A stretch of 10,134 bases of DNA from Cytophagales bacterium (GTDB taxonomy: Bacteria; Bacteroidota; Bacteroidia; Cytophagales; Cyclobacteriaceae): positions 1 to 10,134 of the forward strand of contig DNZD01000035.1 of the NCBI GenBank assembly GCA_003504855.1. Direction: 5' to 3'. The position numbers were made by a program, and so were the translations under genes. Every line of letters begins with the position of its first letter. Position 1 is the stretch's first letter. The notes below the pieces were generated by a model, which saw nothing but the letters and a program-made list of their open reading frames with translations, ran no database searches and was not told where the DNA came from. Of this stretch, positions 1 to 5,866 are shown piece after piece.

Positions 1-242
1 CACGTGCAAATACAATCTGCACGTCGACGTCGATGCCAGGAACTCGGATGGGTTTGTCCACGGCGCAAATTAGTAACACCTGACCCGCTTGCAAATGGTT
101 GATGAGAATAAGATGCTGTCCGGAATACATGATGAATTGCCATGGGGAATGCCCTGTTTGTTATGCATTCGCAGTTCGGATGATCCGCGCCTTGTAAGTG
201 CCACTTCGATTTCAAACTTTAGCAATCCAATTTGAAAACATT
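1..242. other. Left-edge region without an assignable gene
   Basis: No recognisable gene lies before yifB. On the minus strand one frame stays open from an in-frame ATG at 130-128 to the window edge (43 codons). It reads protein-like, with hydrophobic stretches and an Asp-Val-Asp-Val pattern near residues 33-37, so it could be the start of a divergent gene leaving the window. On the plus strand the three frames close at stops near 69, 80 and 103, so the tail of an upstream rightward gene is equally possible. I recognise none of these peptides. No clear TAnnTTTG promoter box or terminator hairpin is visible. The yifB promoter should lie here but I cannot place it. Confidence 0.3.
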
Positions 243-1781
243 GTGGTAGCTCAGTCATTCGGCAGTGCGGTCTTCGGCGTAGATGCACGTACCATTACCG
301 TGGAGGTAAACGTAACCCAGGGTCAGCACCTGTACATCAGCGGCATGCCTGACACAGCCGTGAAGGAAAGCGAACATCGCGTGGAGTCGGCGATCAAAAC
401 TGCTGGATACCAGATGCCGCGAAACAAAGTGGTGGTCAATCTCGCCCCGGCTGATATCCGGAAGGAAGGTGCCGCCTATGATCTCCCCATCGCGCTGTGC
501 ATCCTACAGGCATCCGGACAGATGGAAGCAATAGCCCTGGAGCGATATGTAATCATGGGTGAATTGGCATTGGATGGAACCCTGCGTCCGATCAAAGGGG
601 TGTTGCCAATCGCGATACAATCGCGCAAGGAGACTTATCAGGGATTTGTGTTGCCCGCCATGAATGCCCATGAAGGCGCCATTGTCAACGGACTTGATAT
701 CATTGGAGTACAAACGCTAAAAGAGGCCGTGGAATTCTTTGAAGGCAAACGGGAAATCAAACCCCTGGTGGTGGACACGCGGGATATTTTTCAAAGTAAA
801 GTCAATCACTATGACTCAGACTTCAAAGATGTGCAGGGCCAGGAGAATATCAAGCGCGCGCTGGAGATTGCAGCGGCCGGTGGCCATAATGTAATCATGA
901 TTGGACCACCCGGTGCCGGTAAGACCATGCTCGCCAAGCGATTGCCGACTATTTTGCCGCCGTTGACTTTGCACGAGGCGTTGGAGACAACCAAGATTCA
1001 TTCGATTGCCGGTAAGATTGGGAAGAACGGATCCCTGCTAACAACGAGACCCTTTCGAAGTCCGCACCATACGATTTCTGATGTAGCGCTTGTAGGCGGG
1101 GGTGGACATCCCCAGCCAGGGGAAATATCGCTCTCCCACAACGGTGTTTTGTTTCTCGACGAACTCCCCGAGTTCAAGCGCACTGTGTTGGAAGTCATGC
1201 GGCAGCCAATGGAAGAACGACGGGTAACTATTTCAAGGGCGCGGATATCCATTGACTATCCCGCCAACTTTATGCTGGTGGCCAGCATGAACCCATGTCC
1301 CTGTGGTTATTACAATCATCCAGAAAAGGAATGTGTGTGCGGGCCAGGTGTGGTTCAACGCTACCTCAGTAAGGTGTCTGGTCCGTTGCTCGACCGCATC
1401 GACCTGCATGTGGAGGTAGTGCCAGTGAGCTTTGATGAAATGACCGCCCAGCGCCGTTCCGACACCAGCGAAGTGATACGTGAGCGGGTCGTGCGGGCCC
1501 GCAAGATTCAATCCGAACGGTTTCGCGAGCAACAACAAATCTATTGCAATGCCATGATGCCCAGCAATATGGTGAAGGATGTCTGTGTTATTCAGGAGTC
1601 TGGTGTCAAACTCCTGAAAACCGCTATGGAAAGACTGGGCTTATCAGCGCGGGCCTATGACCGCATACTGAAAGTGTCGCGCACGATTGCCGACCTGGCC
1701 GGTGTGCCGCACATCCAGGTGGAGCACCTCGCTGAGGCGATCCAATACCGAAGCCTCGACCGCGACGGGTGGGCCGGCTAG
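243..1781 (+). CDS. yifB: YifB/ComM-family AAA+ ATPase (Mg-chelatase-like)
   Basis: This is a YifB/ComM-family ATPase of 512 residues, a normal length for the family. Characterised ComM proteins are hexameric helicases that promote branch migration during natural transformation; that role here is inferred from family. The N-terminal ChlI/Lon-protease-like domain (about 1-165) carries the family signature FGSAVFGVDA near the start and GMPDTAVKES at about 35-44. The AAA+ core has Walker A GPPGAGKT (221-228), Walker B GVLFLDE (301-307) and a four-Cys cluster (Cys352, 354, 364, 366) of zinc-knuckle type, followed by DRIDLHVEV and a C-terminal Mg-chelatase domain. I place the start at GTG 243 because the family begins a few residues before FGSAVFG. 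An upstream in-frame GTG at 198 would add 15 residues without family resemblance. The gene ends 6 bp before a convergent gene. Identity is secure; the start is less so. Confidence 0.95.
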   Translation: MVAQSFGSAVFGVDARTITVEVNVTQGQHLYISGMPDTAVKESEHRVESAIKTAGYQMPRNKVVVNLAPADIRKEGAAYDLPIALCILQASGQMEAIALERYVIMGELALDGTLRPIKGVLPIAIQSRKETYQGFVLPAMNAHEGAIVNGLDIIGVQTLKEAVEFFEGKREIKPLVVDTRDIFQSKVNHYDSDFKDVQGQENIKRALEIAAAGGHNVIMIGPPGAGKTMLAKRLPTILPPLTLHEALETTKIHSIAGKIGKNGSLLTTRPFRSPHHTISDVALVGGGGHPQPGEISLSHNGVLFLDELPEFKRTVLEVMRQPMEERRVTISRARISIDYPANFMLVASMNPCPCGYYNHPEKECVCGPGVVQRYLSKVSGPLLDRIDLHVEVVPVSFDEMTAQRRSDTSEVIRERVVRARKIQSERFREQQQIYCNAMMPSNMVKDVCVIQESGVKLLKTAMERLGLSARAYDRILKVSRTIADLAGVPHIQVEHLAEAIQYRSLDRDGWAG

Positions 1782-1787
1782 TTGACT

Positions 1788-2186
1788 TTATTGTTTCTTT
1801 TCTCCGGTCAGGTTGCCTTTGCTCAATCCCTTCACAAGCGTGTAGATACCGATGAGTAGCAGGATAGGCGGATAGAAGAAAATTACGTCGTTATAAAGCC
1901 CAACGAAAAACCACACGACCGCTACGACGATCATGATTATTCCGCCAAGAGCACCCAACTTCATGGCCTTCTTTTCCGGACTCAGGCCTTCTGCCTGTTC
2001 GGCATCTTTGGCCTCTTGCTGCAACTTGATGTATCGGTCTGCCTCCGGCTGATCGAGCACATACGTAGGGCAGGTCCCTTCAAACGTGGGCTTTGCATTG
2101 GTCAGGCCGCAAACAAGCCCTAACGAAAAATCCGTCTTTCGATTGGTACAAATGCGACAGTAGTTTAGACGCTCATCAACGGTCAT
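1788..2186 (-). CDS. Small Cys4-motif membrane protein, function unknown
   Basis: A 132-residue protein of unknown function. The N-terminal part has four cysteines (Cys10, 13, 26, 39) in a CxxC-x12-C-x12-C layout with the core GLVCGLTNAKPTFEGTCP, which looks like a small zinc ribbon or similar metal site. I know this pattern from many uncharacterised Bacteroidota proteins. A charged, Gln/Glu/Lys-rich linker (about 46-75) leads to two predicted transmembrane helices (about 77-96 and 102-119) and a short Lys-rich tail, so the Cys domain and tail probably share the cytoplasmic face. It is convergent with yifB and divergent from the LuxR-type gene, with a 127-bp gap upstream, so it is probably monocistronic. 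Metal binding is inferred from spacing alone. The reading frame is convincing because motif, helices and composition agree. Confidence 0.85.
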   Translation of the reverse strand: MTVDERLNYCRICTNRKTDFSLGLVCGLTNAKPTFEGTCPTYVLDQPEADRYIKLQQEAKDAEQAEGLSPEKKAMKLGALGGIIMIVVAVVWFFVGLYNDVIFFYPPILLLIGIYTLVKGLSKGNLTGEKKQ

Positions 2187-2313
2187 GACTATGGGGTTTG
2201 GTTTTGATGGGAGAAATATAATTATCCCTGCGAAGGAAATTGAGTTGTTTGATACCCGATTTTCAATAAATACATCTTCTGGAGTATATTAACCTCGACA
2301 TACTAAAGCATCC

Positions 2314-2736
2314 ATGTCCCGCACCGTCTTGCTCTACGCTATTTCTCTCGCCGTGTTGATCTCAATCCTGAGGTTCGCCGAGTATCGGTTTTTGGTGCGC
2401 GATGTTGCCATGGAGGCATACCTGGGTGTGATCGCCGTGATGTTTACGGTGTTGGGTGTTTGGGTAGGGCTCCGTCTCACGCGCAAGAAGGTAGTGTATG
2501 CAGCAGCCGAAGTTGTCATTGATGATCAGGCCATAGCGCGGCTTGGCATCAGCAAGCGCGAGCAGGAGGTACTCACCTGGCTGGCACAGGGCTTGTCCAA
2601 CCAGGAAATTGCAGATAAGATGTTTGTGTCGGTGAACACGGTCAAGACCCATCTGTCCAATCTCTTCCAGAAGCTTAATGCCAGCCGCCGTACCCAGGCC
2701 ATTCAGCGGGCTAAGGAACTCGGGGTGCTACGGTAG
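2314..2736 (+). CDS. Membrane-anchored LuxR/GerE-type transcriptional regulator
   Basis: A 140-residue protein with two predicted N-terminal transmembrane helices (about 5-19 and 35-53), a short linker, and a GerE/LuxR-type helix-turn-helix at about 76-134. The DNA-binding part shows the usual landmarks: SKREQEVL at 80-87, then GLSNQEIA and VNTVKTHL (recognition helix) running to residue 114. There is no receiver, PAS or autoinducer-binding domain, so this is not a classic response regulator. It would act as a DNA-binding domain held at the inner membrane, with any signal sensed through the helices or by a partner. The start is the ATG at 2314; no Shine-Dalgarno is seen, as is normal in this phylum. 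The next gene downstream is a DUF4199 membrane protein, a plausible partner or target, but that is inference from position only. Family assignment is secure; target and signal are unknown. Confidence 0.93.
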   Translation: MSRTVLLYAISLAVLISILRFAEYRFLVRDVAMEAYLGVIAVMFTVLGVWVGLRLTRKKVVYAAAEVVIDDQAIARLGISKREQEVLTWLAQGLSNQEIADKMFVSVNTVKTHLSNLFQKLNASRRTQAIQRAKELGVLR

Positions 2737-2754
2737 GCTCCCACAAAAGGCTGA

Positions 2755-2786
2755 TTTCAGACATAATTTTCAATTTCATACTTTCG
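2755..2786 (+). promoter_or_regulatory. Weak candidate promoter for the DUF4199/VOC pair
   Basis: TTTC at 2755-2758 and TACTTTCG at 2779-2786 are separated by 20 bp. Each is one mismatch from the Bacteroidota consensus elements TTTG (-33) and TAnnTTTG (-7). The position, about 53 bp before the DUF4199 start, is reasonable. Two one-mismatch boxes at fitting spacing can occur by chance, so this is only a candidate. Confidence 0.3.
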
Positions 2787-2839
2787 GATGAGGGTGAAAG
2801 CTGGGCCAGTCACTTGTTTGGCAGAAAAAACAACAACAC

Positions 2840-3364
2840 ATGAAAAAAACAATTCTCGTCTTCGGACTCATCTCGGGTGCCATCACCTCGGCCCTGATGC
2901 TCTTGACCATGCCCCTGTACTCCAGCGGCACACTCAACATGGACAACGGTGTTTGGGTCGGTTTCACAGGCATGGTCATCGCCCTCTCGTTGATCTTTTT
3001 TGCGATCAAGTCTTACCGCGACCATAGATCGCGTGGGGTCATCACCTTCTGGCAAGGATTGCAAATCGGTCTGGCTATCTCGCTCATATCAGCCATCATG
3101 TATGCATTTACATGGGAAATATGTCTTACTCAACTTGCCCCTGACTTTAACCAGAAAATGATGGCACACTATTTTGAAAAGAAGAAGGCTGCAGGTGCCT
3201 CAGAAAGTGAATTGCAGGAGCTTACGAAGATGGCCGAGGATTACAAGAATCCAACTTATCGCTTTATGGTGTCCATGTCAGAGATTTTTCCGGTGGGTAT
3301 CGTTGTTACCTTGATCAGCGCCGCCCTGCTTCGCAAAAAGGAGTTCTTGCCGGACCAGGCGTGA
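2840..3364 (+). CDS. DUF4199 family integral membrane protein
   Basis: A 174-residue protein matching my recollection of DUF4199, a Bacteroidota-restricted family of small inner-membrane proteins with no established function. Four hydrophobic segments are visible (about 4-24, 38-57, 70-92 and 146-165). A long polar, Lys/Glu-rich loop (about 98-142) between helices 3 and 4 contains EKKKAAGASESELQELTK and looks amphipathic. The motif TFWQGLQIGLAISLIS around helix 3 is typical of the family as I know it. The start ATG at 2840 is followed by MKKTIL and preceded by an A-rich stretch rather than a Shine-Dalgarno. The gene lies 103 bp after the LuxR-type regulator and 32 bp before the VOC gene, so it is probably co-transcribed with the latter. 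Function is unknown; association with the membrane-bound regulator is a hypothesis from position. Confidence 0.85.
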   Translation: MKKTILVFGLISGAITSALMLLTMPLYSSGTLNMDNGVWVGFTGMVIALSLIFFAIKSYRDHRSRGVITFWQGLQIGLAISLISAIMYAFTWEICLTQLAPDFNQKMMAHYFEKKKAAGASESELQELTKMAEDYKNPTYRFMVSMSEIFPVGIVVTLISAALLRKKEFLPDQA

Positions 3365-3396
3365 TAGATGAATTATTTACTACAAACTAACAATCC

Positions 3397-3780
3397 ATGA
3401 AAAGAGTTACCGGAATCGGCGGCATTTTCTTTAAATGCAAGGATCCTAAAATTACCAAGGCATGGTATGGTAAGCACCTGGGCTTACCTGTTGACGACTA
3501 TGGCTGTACTTTCAAATGGCGGGAACTTGATAAACCCGACACAGTACCTCCGGCCCAAACGGTATGGAGTCCCTTCAAGGAAGACTCCAATTACTTCGCA
3601 CCCAGCGAGAAGCCTTACATGTTCAATTATCGGGTGGAGAATCTGGTTGAACTTCTGAAGGTGCTTAAAGAGGAGGGTGTGGAGATTGTCGGCGAGATGC
3701 AGGAGTTTTCTTATGGCAAGTTCGGATGGATTCTTGACCCGGAAGGCAATAAGATAGAATTGTGGGAACCCAAGGACTAA
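3397..3780 (+). CDS. VOC superfamily (glyoxalase-fold) protein
   Basis: A 127-residue protein of the vicinal oxygen chelate superfamily (glyoxalase/bleomycin resistance/dioxygenase fold). It shows the paired beta-alpha-beta-beta-beta pattern: GIGGIFFKCKDP (6-17) with AWYGKHLGLP (22-31) starts module one, and MFNYRVENLVELLKVLKEEGVEI (75-97) starts module two. The usual end motif GKFGWILDPEGNKIELWEP follows (107-125), with Glu121 at the position of the conserved C-terminal metal ligand. The His often found in the first strand is replaced by Gly9, so a glyoxalase I-type metal site is incomplete in the monomer. Substrate cannot be predicted; members range from methylglyoxal detoxification to antibiotic binding. 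It lies 32 bp after the DUF4199 gene and 48 bp before nnr. A damage-control role would fit next to nnr, but that is speculation. Confidence 0.9.
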   Translation: MKRVTGIGGIFFKCKDPKITKAWYGKHLGLPVDDYGCTFKWRELDKPDTVPPAQTVWSPFKEDSNYFAPSEKPYMFNYRVENLVELLKVLKEEGVEIVGEMQEFSYGKFGWILDPEGNKIELWEPKD

Positions 3781-3787
3781 GTCTTCC

Positions 3788-3810
3788 TCCAACTTCTAAC
3801 ATCCAACTTC
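3788..3810. repeat. Short direct repeat in the nnr promoter region
   Basis: TCCAACTTC occurs at 3788-3796 and again at 3802-3810, a 14-bp period, immediately upstream of the candidate nnr -7 box. It could be a protein-binding site, or a chance duplication in a 48-bp gap. Confidence 0.3.
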
Positions 3811-3817
3811 CATTAGG

Positions 3818-3825
3818 TATCTTTG
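3818..3825 (+). promoter_or_regulatory. Candidate nnr -7 promoter box (TATCTTTG)
   Basis: TATCTTTG is an exact match to the Bacteroidota -7 consensus TAnnTTTG, in the 48-bp gap between the VOC gene and nnr. No clear TTTG -33 element lies at the expected distance, although TTC at 3794-3796 is 21 bp upstream. If it is used, transcription would begin within a few bases of the GTG at 3829, giving an almost leaderless mRNA. It would also exclude the TTG at 3823 as a start codon, because that codon lies inside the box. Confidence 0.5.
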
Positions 3826-3828
3826 TAC

Positions 3829-5325
3829 GTGCCTAAAATACTCAATGCCGCCCAGCTCAAGGAGGCAGATGCTTACACCATCCTGCACACGCCCATCGCG
3901 TCGATCGACCTCATGGAGCGCGCATGCCAGGGCTTCGTGCAATGGTTCGTGGAAAGGTATGATGCTTCCAAAAAAACTGGAATCATTTGTGGAACAGGCA
4001 ACAACGGCGGTGATGGTTTGGGTATTGCACGCCTGCTGAGTGACTGGGGATACCCGGTAGCAGTGTGGATTGTGCGCGGCGGTACACCCGAGTCAGAAGA
4101 CTTCCGGATCAACCGAAAACGTCTCCCCGAGCAGGTAAAAGTTATTGATCTGCTTACCGCCACACCTGTTGTCTTTGCTGACCGTGATGTGTTGGTGGAT
4201 GCCATGTTTGGATTTGGTCTTTCACGCCCTGCAACGGGTATCTATGCGGAGGTGATCAGCGCCATCAACGAGGCAGACAGGCCAGTCGTGTCTGTTGACG
4301 TGCCTTCGGGATTATTTATCGATCAACCTGCACAGCAACCTGTCGTCAGGGCAAAGTATACAGTTACGTTTCAGCTGCCAAAACTGGCCTTCCTGCTGCC
4401 GGAGAATGCTCCCTATGTTGGCCAATGGACGGTGATTGACATTGGTATAAGCAAGAAGTTCCTGCACGAAGTTCAGACCAACCGTTTCTTCTCCGGCAAA
4501 CGCAATACTTTCCGGCTGCTGAAGTCGCGTACCACTTTCGATCATAAAGGCACCTTTGGTCGCGCGTTGATCATCGCCGGCAGTGAAGGTAAAATGGGAG
4601 CATGCATACTGGCGTCGCGCGCAGCGCTTCGTTCGGGTGTGGGCTTGCTCACCGCCCACGTGCCTAAGTCTGGTAATACCATCATGCAACAGTCGGTGCC
4701 CGAAGCCATGACCAGCATCGACCCCGAAGAAAAGTGCATTAGCGTGTTTCCTGATCTGGTTGTTGATGTCATTGGTATTGGTCCGGGTCTCGGTCAATCC
4801 GGAACGACCCTTAAAGCCTTGCGCAATGCGCTGCAGGCTGGCAAGCCAATGGTGATCGATGCAGATGCTTTGAATCTGATCAGCCAGCACGGGGAACTGC
4901 TTCATCTCATTCCGGCAGGAAGCATTCTCACACCGCACGTGAAGGAATTTGAGCGCCTCGCTGGCGGTTGGAAGAGTTACTATGATCGGCTGAACCTGCA
5001 ATTGAATTTGGCTCAACAGATCAAGGGAGTGGTCATGGTGAAAGGAGCCTACACAGCCATTGCCACCTCGGTTGGTGATATATTTTTTAACAACACGGGT
5101 AATCCGGGTATGGCCACGGCTGGTAGCGGCGATGTTCTCACCGGTATCCTCACGGGCCTTATGGCACAGGGTTATGAAGCTCCAGTGGCAGCGGTACTGG
5201 GTACTTACTTGCATGGACTAAGCGGTGACCTGGCCGCCCGAGACAAGGGAGAACACAGCCTTATCGCATCGGATCTAATCGACTATTTACCACAGGCCTT
5301 TCGGGAGGCCGCGAGGGGTAAATAG
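3829..5325 (+). CDS. nnr: Bifunctional NAD(P)H-hydrate epimerase / ADP-dependent dehydratase
   Basis: This fused enzyme repairs NAD(P)HX, the hydrated damaged form of NAD(P)H. The N-terminal epimerase interconverts the R and S forms, and the C-terminal dehydratase uses ADP to restore NAD(P)H. Counting from GTG 3829 (498 residues, normal for the fusion), the epimerase domain starts with KILNAAQLKEADAYTI, has GTGNNGGDGL at 55-64 and VSVDVPSGL at 154-162 with the conserved Asp157. The ribokinase-like dehydratase domain has HKGTFGRALIIAGS (239-252), GIGPGLG (316-322), DADALN (344-349), LTPHVKEF (367-374) and NPGMATAGSGDVLTG (425-439), which holds the catalytic Asp. All key motifs are intact. I chose GTG 3829 because the alternative TTG at 3823 overlaps an exact -7 promoter box and the family begins right at this point. 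It is a cytoplasmic housekeeping enzyme, probably transcribed alone. Confidence 0.96.
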   Translation: MPKILNAAQLKEADAYTILHTPIASIDLMERACQGFVQWFVERYDASKKTGIICGTGNNGGDGLGIARLLSDWGYPVAVWIVRGGTPESEDFRINRKRLPEQVKVIDLLTATPVVFADRDVLVDAMFGFGLSRPATGIYAEVISAINEADRPVVSVDVPSGLFIDQPAQQPVVRAKYTVTFQLPKLAFLLPENAPYVGQWTVIDIGISKKFLHEVQTNRFFSGKRNTFRLLKSRTTFDHKGTFGRALIIAGSEGKMGACILASRAALRSGVGLLTAHVPKSGNTIMQQSVPEAMTSIDPEEKCISVFPDLVVDVIGIGPGLGQSGTTLKALRNALQAGKPMVIDADALNLISQHGELLHLIPAGSILTPHVKEFERLAGGWKSYYDRLNLQLNLAQQIKGVVMVKGAYTAIATSVGDIFFNNTGNPGMATAGSGDVLTGILTGLMAQGYEAPVAAVLGTYLHGLSGDLAARDKGEHSLIASDLIDYLPQAFREAARGK

Positions 5326-5337
5326 GGGTATTTTTTG

Positions 5338-5368
5338 CGGTTTGACCAACCGTTTGGGGCTTTTCCCC
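5338..5368 (+). other. Two tandem small hairpins after nnr
   Basis: CGGTT (5338-5342) can pair with AACCG (5348-5352) around a TGACC loop. GGGG (5356-5359) can pair with CCCC (5365-5368) around CTTTT. They start 12 bp after the nnr stop, where a terminator would be expected, but no T-tract follows the second hairpin. This may therefore be a weak or factor-dependent terminator, or chance. A second GGGG at 5325-5328 could compete for the same CCCC. Confidence 0.35.
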
Positions 5369-5392
5369 GTATTGTGTACAGAGGCAAAAATA

Positions 5393-5426
5393 TTTGCGGA
5401 TTGTTAAACCTTTGGCTTACCATTTG
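5393..5426 (+). promoter_or_regulatory. Weak candidate promoter for the T9SS sorting-domain protein
   Basis: TTTG at 5393-5396 is followed after 21 bp by TACCATTTG at 5418-5426, which is the TAnnTTTG box with one extra base. It lies 36 bp before the ATG at 5462. The irregular box makes this a tentative call, but the 136-bp gap after nnr suggests an independent promoter. Confidence 0.3.
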
Positions 5427-5461
5427 CATCTAAACACCAATTAAGAGCGTACAAGAAGACT

Positions 5462-5815
5462 ATGAGGCCCCTGAAAGCCATTTTTTTCACCTTTTTCGTT
5501 GTTTTGGCATCCCAGATCGCCTGGGGCCAGAGTCATGATTTGGCTGTCCCGGACCGCGCCGAGGCTGTGAAAATGGTCAAGGCTTTCCCCAATCCGGCCA
5601 TCGATTTCTTCAGCCTGAAATTTGAACAGCCCGTCGCCAAGGAGGTGAGGGTGACCGTGCACAATATCATTGGTAATGTGATTGAGGTGGAAACCGAAGT
5701 GTTGGATGAGTACGAAATCCGTTTGCGGGTCAAGGAACTTCCGGTAGGCGTGTATCTCCTCGCCATCAAAGACACCGACAACTTCCAGAACTCTATCAAG
5801 TTCCTCAAGCGGTAA
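5462..5815 (+). CDS. Minimal secreted protein with T9SS type A sorting domain
   Basis: A 117-residue protein. Residues 1-22 form a clear Sec signal peptide: a basic start (MRPLK), the hydrophobic core AIFFTFFVVLA, and likely cleavage after Gly22 before Gln23. After a short linker (23-38) the rest is a Por/T9SS type A C-terminal sorting domain, with AFPNPAIDFF (41-50), the strand pattern VRVTVHNIIGNVI (62-74), a Glu/Val-rich middle, and LPVGVYLLAIKD (93-104) ending in IKFLKR. This domain normally directs a large cargo across the outer membrane through T9SS and is then removed. Here there is no cargo domain. It could be a small surface or assembly-associated protein, or a remnant of a larger gene, though the frame is intact and has its own signal peptide. 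It lies between nnr and the gluconate genes with no evident functional tie to either. Confidence 0.88.
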   Translation: MRPLKAIFFTFFVVLASQIAWGQSHDLAVPDRAEAVKMVKAFPNPAIDFFSLKFEQPVAKEVRVTVHNIIGNVIEVETEVLDEYEIRLRVKELPVGVYLLAIKDTDNFQNSIKFLKR

Positions 5816-5829
5816 TCCCCAATTCCCGA

Positions 5830-5862
5830 TTTGTTTATCTATTTTTCAGGAACTTAATCCTG
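5830..5862 (+). promoter_or_regulatory. Weak candidate promoter of the gluconate cassette
   Basis: TTTG at 5830-5833 is followed after 21 bp by TAATCCTG at 5855-5862, which matches the -7 consensus TAnnTTTG at TA and the final TG but differs at two bases. A competing box, TATTTTTC (5840-5847), has one mismatch but no -33 partner. The gap between the upstream stop and the GTG start is only 51 bp, so the cassette promoter must lie here or further upstream. No palindromic operator is evident. Confidence 0.25.
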
Positions 5863-5866
5863 AAAC

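Noticed and set aside
70..288. Minus-strand frame of 72 codons overlapping the yifB start
   Set aside because: It would overlap the conserved yifB N-terminus, and its Arg/Cys/Ser-rich composition gives no family signal.
2788..3027. Plus-strand frame of 79 codons overlapping the start of the DUF4199 gene
   Set aside because: Its His/Pro-rich translation shows no domain, and it conflicts with the well-formed DUF4199 frame beginning at 2840.
4312..5214. Long open frame (300 codons) on the minus strand inside nnr
   Set aside because: It lies entirely antisense to nnr, whose domains and catalytic motifs are complete across the same bases. The translation is rich in His, Gln, Arg and Thr with no recognisable motif, as expected for a shadow frame.
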